Assembly (NCBI GenBank): GCA_023393235.1
Contig: JAEWMH010000231.1
Coordinates: 1-10,407, forward strand
Origin: Bacillota bacterium
GTDB taxonomy: Bacteria > Bacillota > Bacilli > Paenibacillales > NBRC-103111
Direction: 5' to 3'
Length of the DNA: 10,407 nucleotides
A model generated the notes under the pieces. That model saw only the letters and a list, made by a program, of their open reading frames with translations. It was not told the DNA's origin and made no database searches. The translations under genes were made by a program, and so were the position numbers. Positions 1 to 6,336 of this stretch are shown here, piece by piece. Numbering within the stretch: position 1 is the first letter of the stretch; the number at the start of each line of letters is the position of its first letter.

Positions 1-117
1 CTTACCCCCCCCCCGGACTCCGCTGAAGGCGCCGTCCGCGAAATCCTGGACGCCGCAGCCAGCGTCAGCCCGGAGAACGTGCCGGTGGGCAAGCGGATTT
101 TTGCTGCCAAGGCATAA
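1..117 (+). CDS. C-terminal end of an unidentified protein (5' cut by window edge)
   Basis: An open frame runs in from the left edge and stops at TAA 115-117, giving 38 residues. The tail begins LTPPPDSAEGAV and ends VPVGKRIFAAKA. It reads as ordinary soluble protein, with a helix-like AVREILDAAA segment, but shows no motif that identifies a family. A short-chain dehydrogenase or similar enzyme tail is possible and is only a guess. The first codons include a run of ten C (5-14) read as Thr-Pro-Pro-Pro, so the frame upstream of that run depends on its exact length. No clear terminator follows the stop codon before the repeat-filled gap. Confidence 0.6.
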   Translation, partial: LTPPPDSAEGAVREILDAAASVSPENVPVGKRIFAAKA

Positions 118-264
118 GCTCCGGGCAGAACCGCCTTCGTAGACTGGACGCCTCGGGCACCAGGGCTCTCAGCTCGGAGGATGGCCAATCTGGCCAACTG
201 GTGTAACCCGGCAAGTGACACCTGCGGTAGAATCCGGATGGGCCTCACCCATTTGCGCATACCT

Positions 265-447
265 CTAACGGACCGTACGGCTGCTATTTCTGCCAAATTC
301 CCGTTTTCAGCTGTTTCGCGGACACACAGGCCCTTATTGCCCCATCCGCACCCTGCAAACCGCCTGTTTGCTGCCTAATAACGCATCTGTAGTCCGTTAG
401 TTCGAAAAACCACCGGTTTTATGCGCAATAACGGCTCCTGGGTCCGC
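265..447. repeat. Scattered copies of CTAACGGA...GCTATTT dispersed repeat (left cluster)
   Basis: At least four related units of about 25 bases can be seen. One at 265-290 is on the + strand, starting CTAACGGACC and ending GCTATTTC. A degenerate one lies at 317-341 (GCGGACACA...CTTATTGCC). Two are inverted, at 377-400 (AATAACGC...GTCCGTTAG) and 425-447 (GCAATAACGG...GTCCGC). They share the outer blocks CTAACGGA and SNTTATT/GCTATTT with a variable centre. The same family recurs in better-preserved form at 8717-8901. Similar motifs are, from memory, common between genes in Paenibacillus genomes, but no search was run. Confidence 0.65.
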
Positions 448-580
448 TTCACCGACTGTACCCACGCTTGTGTCCGTTTCACCGGCTGTCCCGTACCTCT
501 GTGTCTGTTTCACTCGGCTTCCCTGCTTCCTGTGTCCATTCACCGGCTGTCCGGCGCCTGTGTCTGATTCATCGGCTGTC
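438..580. repeat. Five-unit tandem repeat, period 28-31 bp
   Basis: Five imperfect units share the core TGTGTCYGTTTCACCGGCTG on the + strand. The anchor GTC(C/T) falls at 442, 472, 503, 534 and 562, giving spacings of 30, 31, 31 and 28. On the - strand each unit reads GACAGCCGGTGAAACGGACA followed by CAGG and a variable stretch. The unit nearest position 425 continues into GAGCCGTTATTGC, which is the end of the dispersed CTAACGGA-type repeat, so the array probably arose by local duplication of part of that repeat. The units are too divergent, and the parts between them too short, for a CRISPR array. Confidence 0.75.
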
Positions 581-635
581 GCAGCCACCGGAAGCACTCT
601 TTTACTCGGAAGCGTTTCTACCGCTTACTCCCGCC

Positions 636-675
636 AAAAAAGCCCGCCAGGACCAAATGTCCCGGCGGGCTTTTT
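636..675. terminator. Bidirectional intrinsic terminator downstream of the YhgE-like gene
   Basis: GCCCGCC (642-648) pairs with GGCGGGC (664-670), flanked by six A on the left and five T on the right. Inner GGAC (650-653) pairs with GTCC (659-662). Read on the - strand, the hairpin ends in a T run 24 bases after the stop codon of the 699-2726 gene. On the + strand it would also stop transcripts entering from the left. Confidence 0.88.
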
Positions 676-698
676 CGATTTGCTCATGTACACGAAGC

Positions 699-2726
699 TT
701 ACAGCGCAACTGCATCCTCCAGTTGGGTAGAAGGAGCGGATTGCTGCTTGCGGAAATGAATGATGTAGTAGGTCAGCGTGATGGCCACCATCACGGCCAT
801 GTAAATTCCCAGCAGCAGGGCGGCTTGGTTGAAGTCGCTCATTTCGCCGCTGGAGATAACGGCCTTGTAGCCCTGTACGGAATATGTCATAGGCAGCCAC
901 TTGTTGATCACTTGCAGCGGTCCGGGAATCAGCTCAACCGGGAAGGTGCCCGCGCAGGTAGTCAGCTGGAGAATCAGGATCACAATGGCTACGAACCGGC
1001 CGGGGTTGGCGAACATGGACACCAGCATCTGGATCATAATCATGAAGGTCCAGCTAGTTAACACCGTAAGCACAAAGTACAGCGGCATATTCTGGAGCGT
1101 CAGACCCAAGCCCCATTTGATTACAACGGCCATCACCAGCGCTTGGATCAGACCGATGAACAGCATGGTGCCCAGCTTGCCGAAATACCAGCTGGCGCCG
1201 GAGCGGGGACGGACAGCAGGGTCCTTCACCGGGAAGACGATAGTCAGCAGCAGCGCGCCCACGAACAGGCCCAGGCTCATGAAATACGGGGCAAAACCGG
1301 TGCCGTAGTTAGGCACCTCCGCCATCTTCTGCTCCTCAAACGCTACCGGCTGGGAGAAAGCGGCGTACAGCTTGTCGTTGCCGTTGATGGACGAGGTTTG
1401 CACGGAAGCATCCTTCAGCTTGCCCGAAAGTTCCCCGGTGCCGCCGGCAACCGTTTGTGCACCGTCGGTCAGCTTCTTCGAGCCGTCGGTTAATTGAACG
1501 GTCCCGTTAGCCAATTGGCCGATGCCATTCTCAATCTGAGCCAGACCCGCCTTCAACTGGGCGCTTCCGGGCACCAGCTGGTTTGCGCCGTCGGCCACGG
1601 ACTTGCTGCCTGCGGCAGCCTCATTCAGCTTGGCGTCGAAAGCGACGATGCCGCCATGCAGCGTTTTTTGTCCTTCAGCCAGCTGCGCGGCGCCGGCGGC
1701 CAGCTGCTTCTGGGCGGCTGCAGCAGAATCAGTGCCTGCGGCTACTTGTTTGCCCGCCTCCACCAGCTTGGCGAAGGACGGATTTTCGGCCAGCTGCGGC
1801 ATGGCGGCAGCCAACTGCTCCAAGCCGGCGGCCAAGCCATCAGCGCCGGTTTTCAATTGATCCAAACCTGCAGAGGATGCGGCCAAACCGCCGTTCAGCT
1901 TGGCGGCGCCTTCCTCCGATTGGGCTGCGCCCTGCACAATGGCCTGATGGCCGCTAGACAACTGCTCCAGCCCGCCGCTTACCGCAGTTGCACCTTTTTG
2001 CAGCTGGGCCAAACCGTCGTTCAGCTTGGTAGCACCGGTATACAATTGAACGGCACCGGTTTCCAGCGGCTGAGTGCCGGCGGTCAATTTGACCAGGCCC
2101 TCATCCAGCTGCTCCAGCCCGGTAACGACACTGCCGGTGCCTGCGGACAGCTTGGAGGCGCCGTCGGCAGCCTGGGCTAAACCTTCGGACAATTTGCCTA
2201 CGCTGGAAAACAGGGTTTCCGTATACGTTTTGGTCAATTCGGCAGACAACTCACCCTTAATGCGCTCAACAGCGGTTTTGCCGATTTGGGCGGCCAGGAA
2301 GTTGCTACTTTCATTGGGGATGTAGCGGAAGGTGGCAGGCTGCGGATCGGCACCCAGCACCTCGGTGGCCCTCTGCGAGAAATCCTCGGGGATTTCGATA
2401 GCCATATAATACTTATGCTCCTTCAATCCCTTTTCCGCTTCATTCTGGGAAATGAAATCCCATCCGAAGGCTGGATTACTCTTCAGCTTCTCCACAAATT
2501 GGTCTCCGACGGACAGCTGCTTGCCCTCGAAGGCTGCACCCTTATCCATATTCACCACGGCAACAGGAAGCACATCCATCTTGGCGTAGGGATCCCAGAA
2601 GGTCCACAGGAACATGAAGCTGTACAGCAGCGGCACCAGCGCAACGGCGCTCACCGAAATCAGAACCTTCTTATCCTTCACAATCGAAACCAGCTCGTGG
2701 GAGAACTGGCGGAAGCTTTTGCTCAT
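699..2726 (-). CDS. YhgE/Pip-type membrane protein (ABC-2-like C-terminal membrane domain)
   Basis: A 675-residue membrane protein of the YhgE/Pip (phage infection protein) family. One N-terminal transmembrane helix (about residues 20-43, LISVSAVALVPLLYSFMFLW) is followed by an external region with the family signature around PVAVVNMDKGA. A long Gly/Leu/Ala-rich heptad region (about 175-440, repeated GLxQLxxG and GAxxLxxG) comes next. At the C-terminus there are about five more helices (roughly 480-660) resembling ABC-2 transporter membrane domains. Lactococcal Pip is a phage receptor; the physiological role of YhgE proteins is not settled, and export or envelope remodelling is inferred. A GTG at 2735 also opens the frame, but AAGGAG overlaps it. 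The ATG at 2726 sits 8 bases from AAGGAG, so I chose it. The gene lies 84 bases after tetR on the same strand, with an operator-like palindrome between, and is probably repressed by that TetR protein. Confidence 0.9.
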   Translation of the reverse strand: MSKSFRQFSHELVSIVKDKKVLISVSAVALVPLLYSFMFLWTFWDPYAKMDVLPVAVVNMDKGAAFEGKQLSVGDQFVEKLKSNPAFGWDFISQNEAEKGLKEHKYYMAIEIPEDFSQRATEVLGADPQPATFRYIPNESSNFLAAQIGKTAVERIKGELSAELTKTYTETLFSSVGKLSEGLAQAADGASKLSAGTGSVVTGLEQLDEGLVKLTAGTQPLETGAVQLYTGATKLNDGLAQLQKGATAVSGGLEQLSSGHQAIVQGAAQSEEGAAKLNGGLAASSAGLDQLKTGADGLAAGLEQLAAAMPQLAENPSFAKLVEAGKQVAAGTDSAAAAQKQLAAGAAQLAEGQKTLHGGIVAFDAKLNEAAAGSKSVADGANQLVPGSAQLKAGLAQIENGIGQLANGTVQLTDGSKKLTDGAQTVAGGTGELSGKLKDASVQTSSINGNDKLYAAFSQPVAFEEQKMAEVPNYGTGFAPYFMSLGLFVGALLLTIVFPVKDPAVRPRSGASWYFGKLGTMLFIGLIQALVMAVVIKWGLGLTLQNMPLYFVLTVLTSWTFMIMIQMLVSMFANPGRFVAIVILILQLTTCAGTFPVELIPGPLQVINKWLPMTYSVQGYKAVISSGEMSDFNQAALLLGIYMAVMVAITLTYYIIHFRKQQSAPSTQLEDAVAL

Positions 2727-2762
2727 ATGGTTCACTCCTTATAAATCTCTCTTTTTATAGAA

Positions 2763-2787
2763 TTGACTAATATGTTCAATTGGTCAA
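2763..2787. promoter_or_regulatory. Probable TetR operator upstream of the YhgE-like gene
   Basis: An imperfect palindrome, TTGACTAAT-N7-ATTGGTCAA, whose 9-base arms match at eight positions. It lies 36 bases before the ATG at 2726. The right arm is part of TCAATTGGTCA (2776-2786), an 11-mer found exactly again upstream of tetR at 3434-3444. Palindromes with TTGAC/GTCAA ends are typical TetR-family sites. No confident -35/-10 pair was found around it; TATAAA on the - strand, next to the site, is one candidate for the -10. Confidence 0.65.
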
Positions 2788-2810
2788 TTTAGACTGAAAA
2801 ATAAAGCCGT

Positions 2811-3386
2811 TTAACGGACGGCCAATCCTTCAAACAAATACACATGAAAAAACTCCGAAATCTGATCCTTGGTCAACGGCCCGTGGGTCCGGTCCCAATC
2901 ATACACAAAGGACACGTACATCTTCAGAATGACGAATGCCGCCACCTGGGGATCGCAGGACCTGATCTGTCCCTGCTCCATAGCGATTCTCACATTCTTC
3001 TCCAGAAATCCCAGAATGGCTCCCTCCAGAGACTTCATCCCTTCCTGAGCCTTGGCGGTTCCCATCTCGCTGATTTCGTGGGAGAGCCTGATCAGCAGCT
3101 CATGGTTGCTGCGGAACCTGTAGAACTCCTCCAGCACCCGCTCCAGCTTCTTGATGAAGGTGAGCTCCTCCTGGATCACCTTGTCGGCAATCCGCTTCAT
3201 TTCTTGGATGACATCGGTCATAATGGCGTCGAACAGCTCTTCCTTTGTGGAAAAAAACGTATAAATCGTGCCCTTGCCGACCCCCGCGATCTTCGCCACC
3301 TGCTCCATCGTCGTAGCCTTGTAACCGAACAGGGCGAAGGATTTGGATGCAGCCTCAAGAATCCACTTCTTGCGGTCAGCCGCCAT
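2811..3386 (-). CDS. TetR/AcrR-family transcriptional regulator
   Basis: A 191-residue one-component repressor, normal length for the family. The N-terminal DNA-binding domain spans about residues 8-55. Its helix-turn-helix is TTMEQVAKIAGVGKGTIYTF, followed by the usual FSTKEELFDAI. The C-terminal ligand-sensing domain (about 60-191) is helical and has no diagnostic residues, so the inducer is unknown. The ATG at 3386 is preceded by a GAGGAGGAG purine run at suitable spacing. The gene sits directly upstream of the YhgE-like gene, the same pairing as yhgD-yhgE in Bacillus subtilis. Matching operator-like sequences lie before both genes, which supports autorepression and repression of the membrane protein. 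The regulatory link is inferred from these sites. Confidence 0.92.
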   Translation of the reverse strand: MAADRKKWILEAASKSFALFGYKATTMEQVAKIAGVGKGTIYTFFSTKEELFDAIMTDVIQEMKRIADKVIQEELTFIKKLERVLEEFYRFRSNHELLIRLSHEISEMGTAKAQEGMKSLEGAILGFLEKNVRIAMEQGQIRSCDPQVAAFVILKMYVSFVYDWDRTHGPLTKDQISEFFHVYLFEGLAVR

Positions 3387-3412
3387 TGCGCTTCTCTCCT
3401 CCTCTCAAAAAA

Positions 3413-3444
3413 ATGACTGAATTTCAAATGTGGTCAATTGGTCA
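3413..3444. promoter_or_regulatory. Probable TetR autoregulatory operator
   Basis: ATGAC (3413-3417) and GTCAA (3433-3437) span 25 bases, the same end-to-end size as the site at 2763-2787. Overlapping it is TCAATTGGTCA (3434-3444), identical to the 11-mer in the other site. On the - strand the region begins TGACCAATTGACCA, so two overlapping half-site arrangements are possible. It lies just downstream of the -10 of the tetR promoter and would cover the transcription start, a position suited to repression. Confidence 0.65.
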
Positions 3445-3449
3445 TTTTC

Positions 3450-3478
3450 ATTATATGCAGATTACACGGTGAAATCAA
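3450..3478 (-). promoter_or_regulatory. SigA-type promoter of tetR
   Basis: On the - strand TTGATT (3478-3473) and a perfect TATAAT (3455-3450) are separated by exactly 17 bases. The -35 element overlaps the stop codon of the histidine kinase gene. The expected start point, near 3443, falls inside the operator-like sequence. Expression of tetR can therefore be independent of the upstream kinase gene, although no terminator separates them and read-through is possible. Confidence 0.75.
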
Positions 3479-5334
3479 GTGGTTTGCGGGTCGAAGGGAA
3501 GAATTATTTCGACCGTTGTCCCCTGGCCGGCTTCGCTGGCAATGTTGAACCTTCCCTTGTGATTGTCCACAATCTGGCGGCAGATCATAATCCCCAGCCC
3601 GTTGCCGCTTTCCTTGGTGGTAAAGAACGGCTCCCCGATCATCTTCAGATCCTGGCTTTCGATGCCGCAGCCTGTATCCGTAATCCGGATGCGGATATAC
3701 GGCTGGGTGCTTTCCACCGTTACAGTAAGCTTGCCTCCGTCAGGCATAGCCTCCAGACCATTTTTGACCACATTGACCAATACCTGCTTGATCTGGTTCT
3801 CATCGCAGGAAATCAACGGCAGGTTGGGAGGACAGCGGAACTCCAACTCCACTCCGGCTCCGGTAGCCTGGGCTTCGAACAAACGCAGATTGTCGCCTAC
3901 GATGCCGCAAATGGATTTCAGCGCAAACTTGGGACCGGACGGACGGGCCAAAAACAGGAACTCGTTGACCAGCAGATTGATCCGGTTCACCTCGCCCAGC
4001 ATCAGATCGATCATCGGAGCGTGATTGACCTGGGTTCCCTTTTTCATCAGCTGGAGATAGCCGGAAATCACCGTTACCGGATTGCGGATTTCGTGCACCA
4101 CACCCGCGGCCATCTGGCCGGCTACCGACAGCTTCTCCGTATTGGATAAGCGGAACAGGATGCTGTGAATTCTCCGCAGAATGACCACGATCAGACTTGT
4201 CAAAAAAGCCAGGCCGCCCCAATAGGAAAATTCGGGGAGCGGATTGTCCAGCATCAGCATCTGCCTGATAATATCACCGGCACCGAAGGCGCAGAAAACC
4301 GCCAGCCCCGCCAGCACCTGCCCTGCGTCCTTATCCTTCTTCCAGGCAATCCGGCCAATCCGGATGACCGTAATGATGATGCTTACCAGCAGCAGAAGCT
4401 GATAAAATACCAGAAAAACCGCACCCCGAATCAAATGTAGGGCCACAAACGGGATTCCGATGGCGCCGGTGAAAAGATGGACTTTGCTTAACCGGAGCTT
4501 AAGTTTGCCCGAATCGGGGAATAGCTGCTCAGTAAATGCCAAAACCGAGGCCATGGACAGCACCAGGAAAGCCAGCTCAAAGACCATCCAAAACTCGGGG
4601 GAGTCCACCAGAGTGAGGACCAGCATGGTCCGGGAAAGGGTATACAGCCCGAAGGACCCGGCAAAACCCGCGAAGGAAAATAGGTAGCTCTGACGGATCC
4701 GAAGCCCCGCCAGGCAGGAAATGATGCCGATCATCAGATAAAAGCTGCCCAGTATCAGCCGGATGCCCTGTTTTTTGATGAAGCTCAGAATCAAGTCGGA
4801 GCCGGAGGCCAGCTTTGGCTTCTGCAGGAATCCAATATCCTTGCCGGCGGAGTAAATCCGGACGGTCAACAGCTTGCCCCGGGCATCGTCCGGCAAGGCG
4901 ATCATTCTGGGCGGCGTGCCGATGTACAGGGGATGGGCTCCCTTTATCCGCCCATGGTGAAATAGCAGCTCCCCGTCCAGGAATACCTCGAACAGCTGGC
5001 TGGCCTGCACCAGCAGAGTCGGGTCGTAGCCGGCATCATGGGGCAGCCGGGTGCGAAGCCAAAGAATATCCCTCCCCTCCCGCCCGGGAGGATTAATGAG
5101 ACGGTCGGTTTTCTCCCAGCCGTAATCCGGTATATGAGTAAGCTTCGGGGAAGCCGTATACTCGCTCCAGGCATATTCCCAATCCGTCAGGCGGCGGGTG
5201 GAACCCGGAACCTCCTCCGAACGGCAGGGAACGGAAGTCTGGTTATCGTCATTAAGTTGCACAGCTAACGGGGCGATTATGGACAAAACGATCAGGCTTA
5301 CAAGAATCAATAGGAGTGGTTGCCCTTTTTTCAT
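3475..5334 (-). CDS. Membrane sensor histidine kinase with extracellular sensor and 7TM-like region
   Basis: A 619-residue kinase. A signal-anchor helix (about residues 6-26) precedes an extracellular domain (about 27-185) with beta-sandwich character (DILWLRTRLP, FEVFLDGELLFHHG), resembling the external part of 7TMR-DISM receptors. About seven transmembrane helices follow (roughly 190-390). The kinase core is complete: H-box GVVHEIRNP with phospho-acceptor His414, N-box near Asn525 (VNVVKNGLEAMP), G1 box DTGCG (Asp553), F-box EPFFTT and G2 box GNGLG (577-581). The H-box context AAGVVHEIRNP...GYLQLM resembles Bacillus sporulation kinases. No response regulator gene is adjacent, so it is an orphan here; feeding a Spo0F-type phosphorelay is an inference. 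The frame opens at GTG 5340, but AAGGGA is only about 2 bases from it and 8 bases from ATG 5334, which I chose. No upstream promoter is convincing. Confidence 0.92.
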   Translation of the reverse strand: MKKGQPLLLILVSLIVLSIIAPLAVQLNDDNQTSVPCRSEEVPGSTRRLTDWEYAWSEYTASPKLTHIPDYGWEKTDRLINPPGREGRDILWLRTRLPHDAGYDPTLLVQASQLFEVFLDGELLFHHGRIKGAHPLYIGTPPRMIALPDDARGKLLTVRIYSAGKDIGFLQKPKLASGSDLILSFIKKQGIRLILGSFYLMIGIISCLAGLRIRQSYLFSFAGFAGSFGLYTLSRTMLVLTLVDSPEFWMVFELAFLVLSMASVLAFTEQLFPDSGKLKLRLSKVHLFTGAIGIPFVALHLIRGAVFLVFYQLLLLVSIIITVIRIGRIAWKKDKDAGQVLAGLAVFCAFGAGDIIRQMLMLDNPLPEFSYWGGLAFLTSLIVVILRRIHSILFRLSNTEKLSVAGQMAAGVVHEIRNPVTVISGYLQLMKKGTQVNHAPMIDLMLGEVNRINLLVNEFLFLARPSGPKFALKSICGIVGDNLRLFEAQATGAGVELEFRCPPNLPLISCDENQIKQVLVNVVKNGLEAMPDGGKLTVTVESTQPYIRIRITDTGCGIESQDLKMIGEPFFTTKESGNGLGIMICRQIVDNHKGRFNIASEAGQGTTVEIILPFDPQTT

Positions 5335-5606
5335 TTCCACAGTCCCTTTTTTAGGCAGAATTTTGTAGAATTATGTCTTTCTGCCCCTATCATACCTGAA
5401 AATGCTGGTGCTGGATATGACATTTTTAAGTGTAACGAAATTATCCCAGTTCCCCGTTGGTTTTCCCCCGTTTGGAGCATTTCATGTACACAAGGGCTTT
5501 CTGCCGCCTGTCCATGCGTATGTATTTTGGTATATGATCGTTATATGATAAGGGTATGTAATACCGACTGGAGCAATTTCAAACATTCTGCGGAGGAGCA
5601 AAAAGA

Positions 5607-6272
5607 ATGAACAAACATGCGGTAGTATTAGGCGCCACTGGCATGGTGGGGACCCAGCTGGTACGCCAGCTGGCAGAGGATCCGCAATACGGCAGAGTGA
5701 CGGCGCTGGTCCGGCGGCCGCTGTCCTCCGCATATCCGAAGGTGAAACAGGTGATCGCCGATATGGACAAGCTGGAGGCATACGGGCAGGATTTTGATGC
5801 CGATGCAGTCTTCTGCTGTCTGGGGACAACCATCAAAACTGCCGGGAGCCAGGAGGCCTTCCGCCGTGTGGACCTGGATTATCCGCTGACAGCCGGCCGG
5901 TTGGCCAAACAGGCTGGCGTCCCTGTTTTTGCGGTTATTTCCTCCCTCGGCGCAGACGTTGGCTCACCCTTCTTCTATTCCCGGGTCAAAGGTGAAATGG
6001 AGCGCAGGCTGGGAGAACTAGGTCTTCCCTCCCTGTATATCTTCCGACCCTCCCTCCTGATAGGCCAGAGGTCGGAGAAACGTCCCGGGGAGCAGGCCGC
6101 GGCCGCCATCAGCCGGGCGATGCCCTTTCTCTATTCGGGACCCTTCCGTAAATACAAGCCCGTTGAAGCGGACGTGGTGGCTGCCGCTATGAGAGGTGCG
6201 GTCAGGCAAGGGGAATCCGGGCTGCGGATTTATCCTTCCGCAGCCCTTCCGGATCTTGCCGCCAAAGCATAA
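5607..6272 (+). CDS. NAD(P)-binding oxidoreductase (atypical SDR, TIP30-like)
   Basis: A 221-residue Rossmann-fold protein. The nucleotide-binding loop GATGMVG (residues 9-15) follows the first beta strand, and ALVRRP (34-39) supplies basic residues that would suit NADP. CLGTTIKTAG (71-80) and the ISSLGAD strand (111-117) fit the atypical SDR fold of the TIP30/HTATIP2-like group. YSRVK (Tyr124, Lys128) matches the catalytic YxxxK spacing. The substrate is unknown. GGAGGAG lies 8 bases before ATG 5607, so the start is firm. The gene stands alone on the + strand, divergent from the kinase (266 bases between) and convergent with floT, ending in a long hairpin. No clear promoter was picked out. 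The leader carries a direct repeat TATATGAT twice near 5532-5550 of unknown meaning. Confidence 0.9.
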   Translation: MNKHAVVLGATGMVGTQLVRQLAEDPQYGRVTALVRRPLSSAYPKVKQVIADMDKLEAYGQDFDADAVFCCLGTTIKTAGSQEAFRRVDLDYPLTAGRLAKQAGVPVFAVISSLGADVGSPFFYSRVKGEMERRLGELGLPSLYIFRPSLLIGQRSEKRPGEQAAAAISRAMPFLYSGPFRKYKPVEADVVAAAMRGAVRQGESGLRIYPSAALPDLAAKA

Positions 6273-6325
6273 AGCGTCCCGCCGACCTCCATCCTGTCTG
6301 GGAACGGAGAGCCGGCGGAACGCTT
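6272..6325. terminator. Long hairpin between convergent genes, probable shared terminator
   Basis: AAGCGT (6272-6277) pairs with ACGCTT (6320-6325), CCGCCG (6279-6284) with CGGCGG (6313-6318), and CTCC (6287-6290) with GGAG (6306-6309), with single mismatches between blocks. It starts at the last base of the oxidoreductase stop codon and lies 12 bases beyond the floT stop. There is no clean T run on either strand, so intrinsic termination may be weak; mRNA 3'-end protection is another possible role. Confidence 0.6.
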
Positions 6326-6336
6326 AGATCGGCCTG

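Larger units (their letters stand above)
118..635. other. Gene-free, repeat-rich intergenic region
   Basis: About 520 bases with no convincing gene. The open frames here lack a properly spaced ribosome binding site; the one starting at 181 has GGAGG directly touching its ATG. Their translations simply spell out repeat units. The stretch holds scattered degenerate copies of the CTAACGGA...GCTATTT repeat (265-447) and a five-unit tandem array (438-580). Positions 118-260 show nothing recognisable. Confidence 0.7.

Noticed and set aside
181..378. 65-residue + strand open frame in the left gap
   Set aside because: GGAGG touches the ATG with no spacer, and the translation (LTDRTAAISAK and beyond) is just the dispersed repeat read through; no protein-like features.
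438..580. Possible CRISPR array
   Set aside because: Units diverge from each other, the intervening variable parts are only about 7-10 bases, spacing varies from 28 to 31, and no cas gene is present.
468..1061. 197-residue + strand open frame
   Set aside because: It runs across the tandem repeat, the terminator hairpin and the antisense of the YhgE-like gene; composition is that of a shadow frame.
699..2735. GTG at 2735 as start of the YhgE-like gene
   Set aside because: The GTG overlaps the AAGGAG ribosome binding site; the ATG at 2726 has ideal 8-base spacing.
5431..5458. ECF-like promoter TGTAAC...CGTT on the + strand before the oxidoreductase
   Set aside because: The spacer is 18 bases instead of 16-17 and the -10 is only a partial match; too weak to call.
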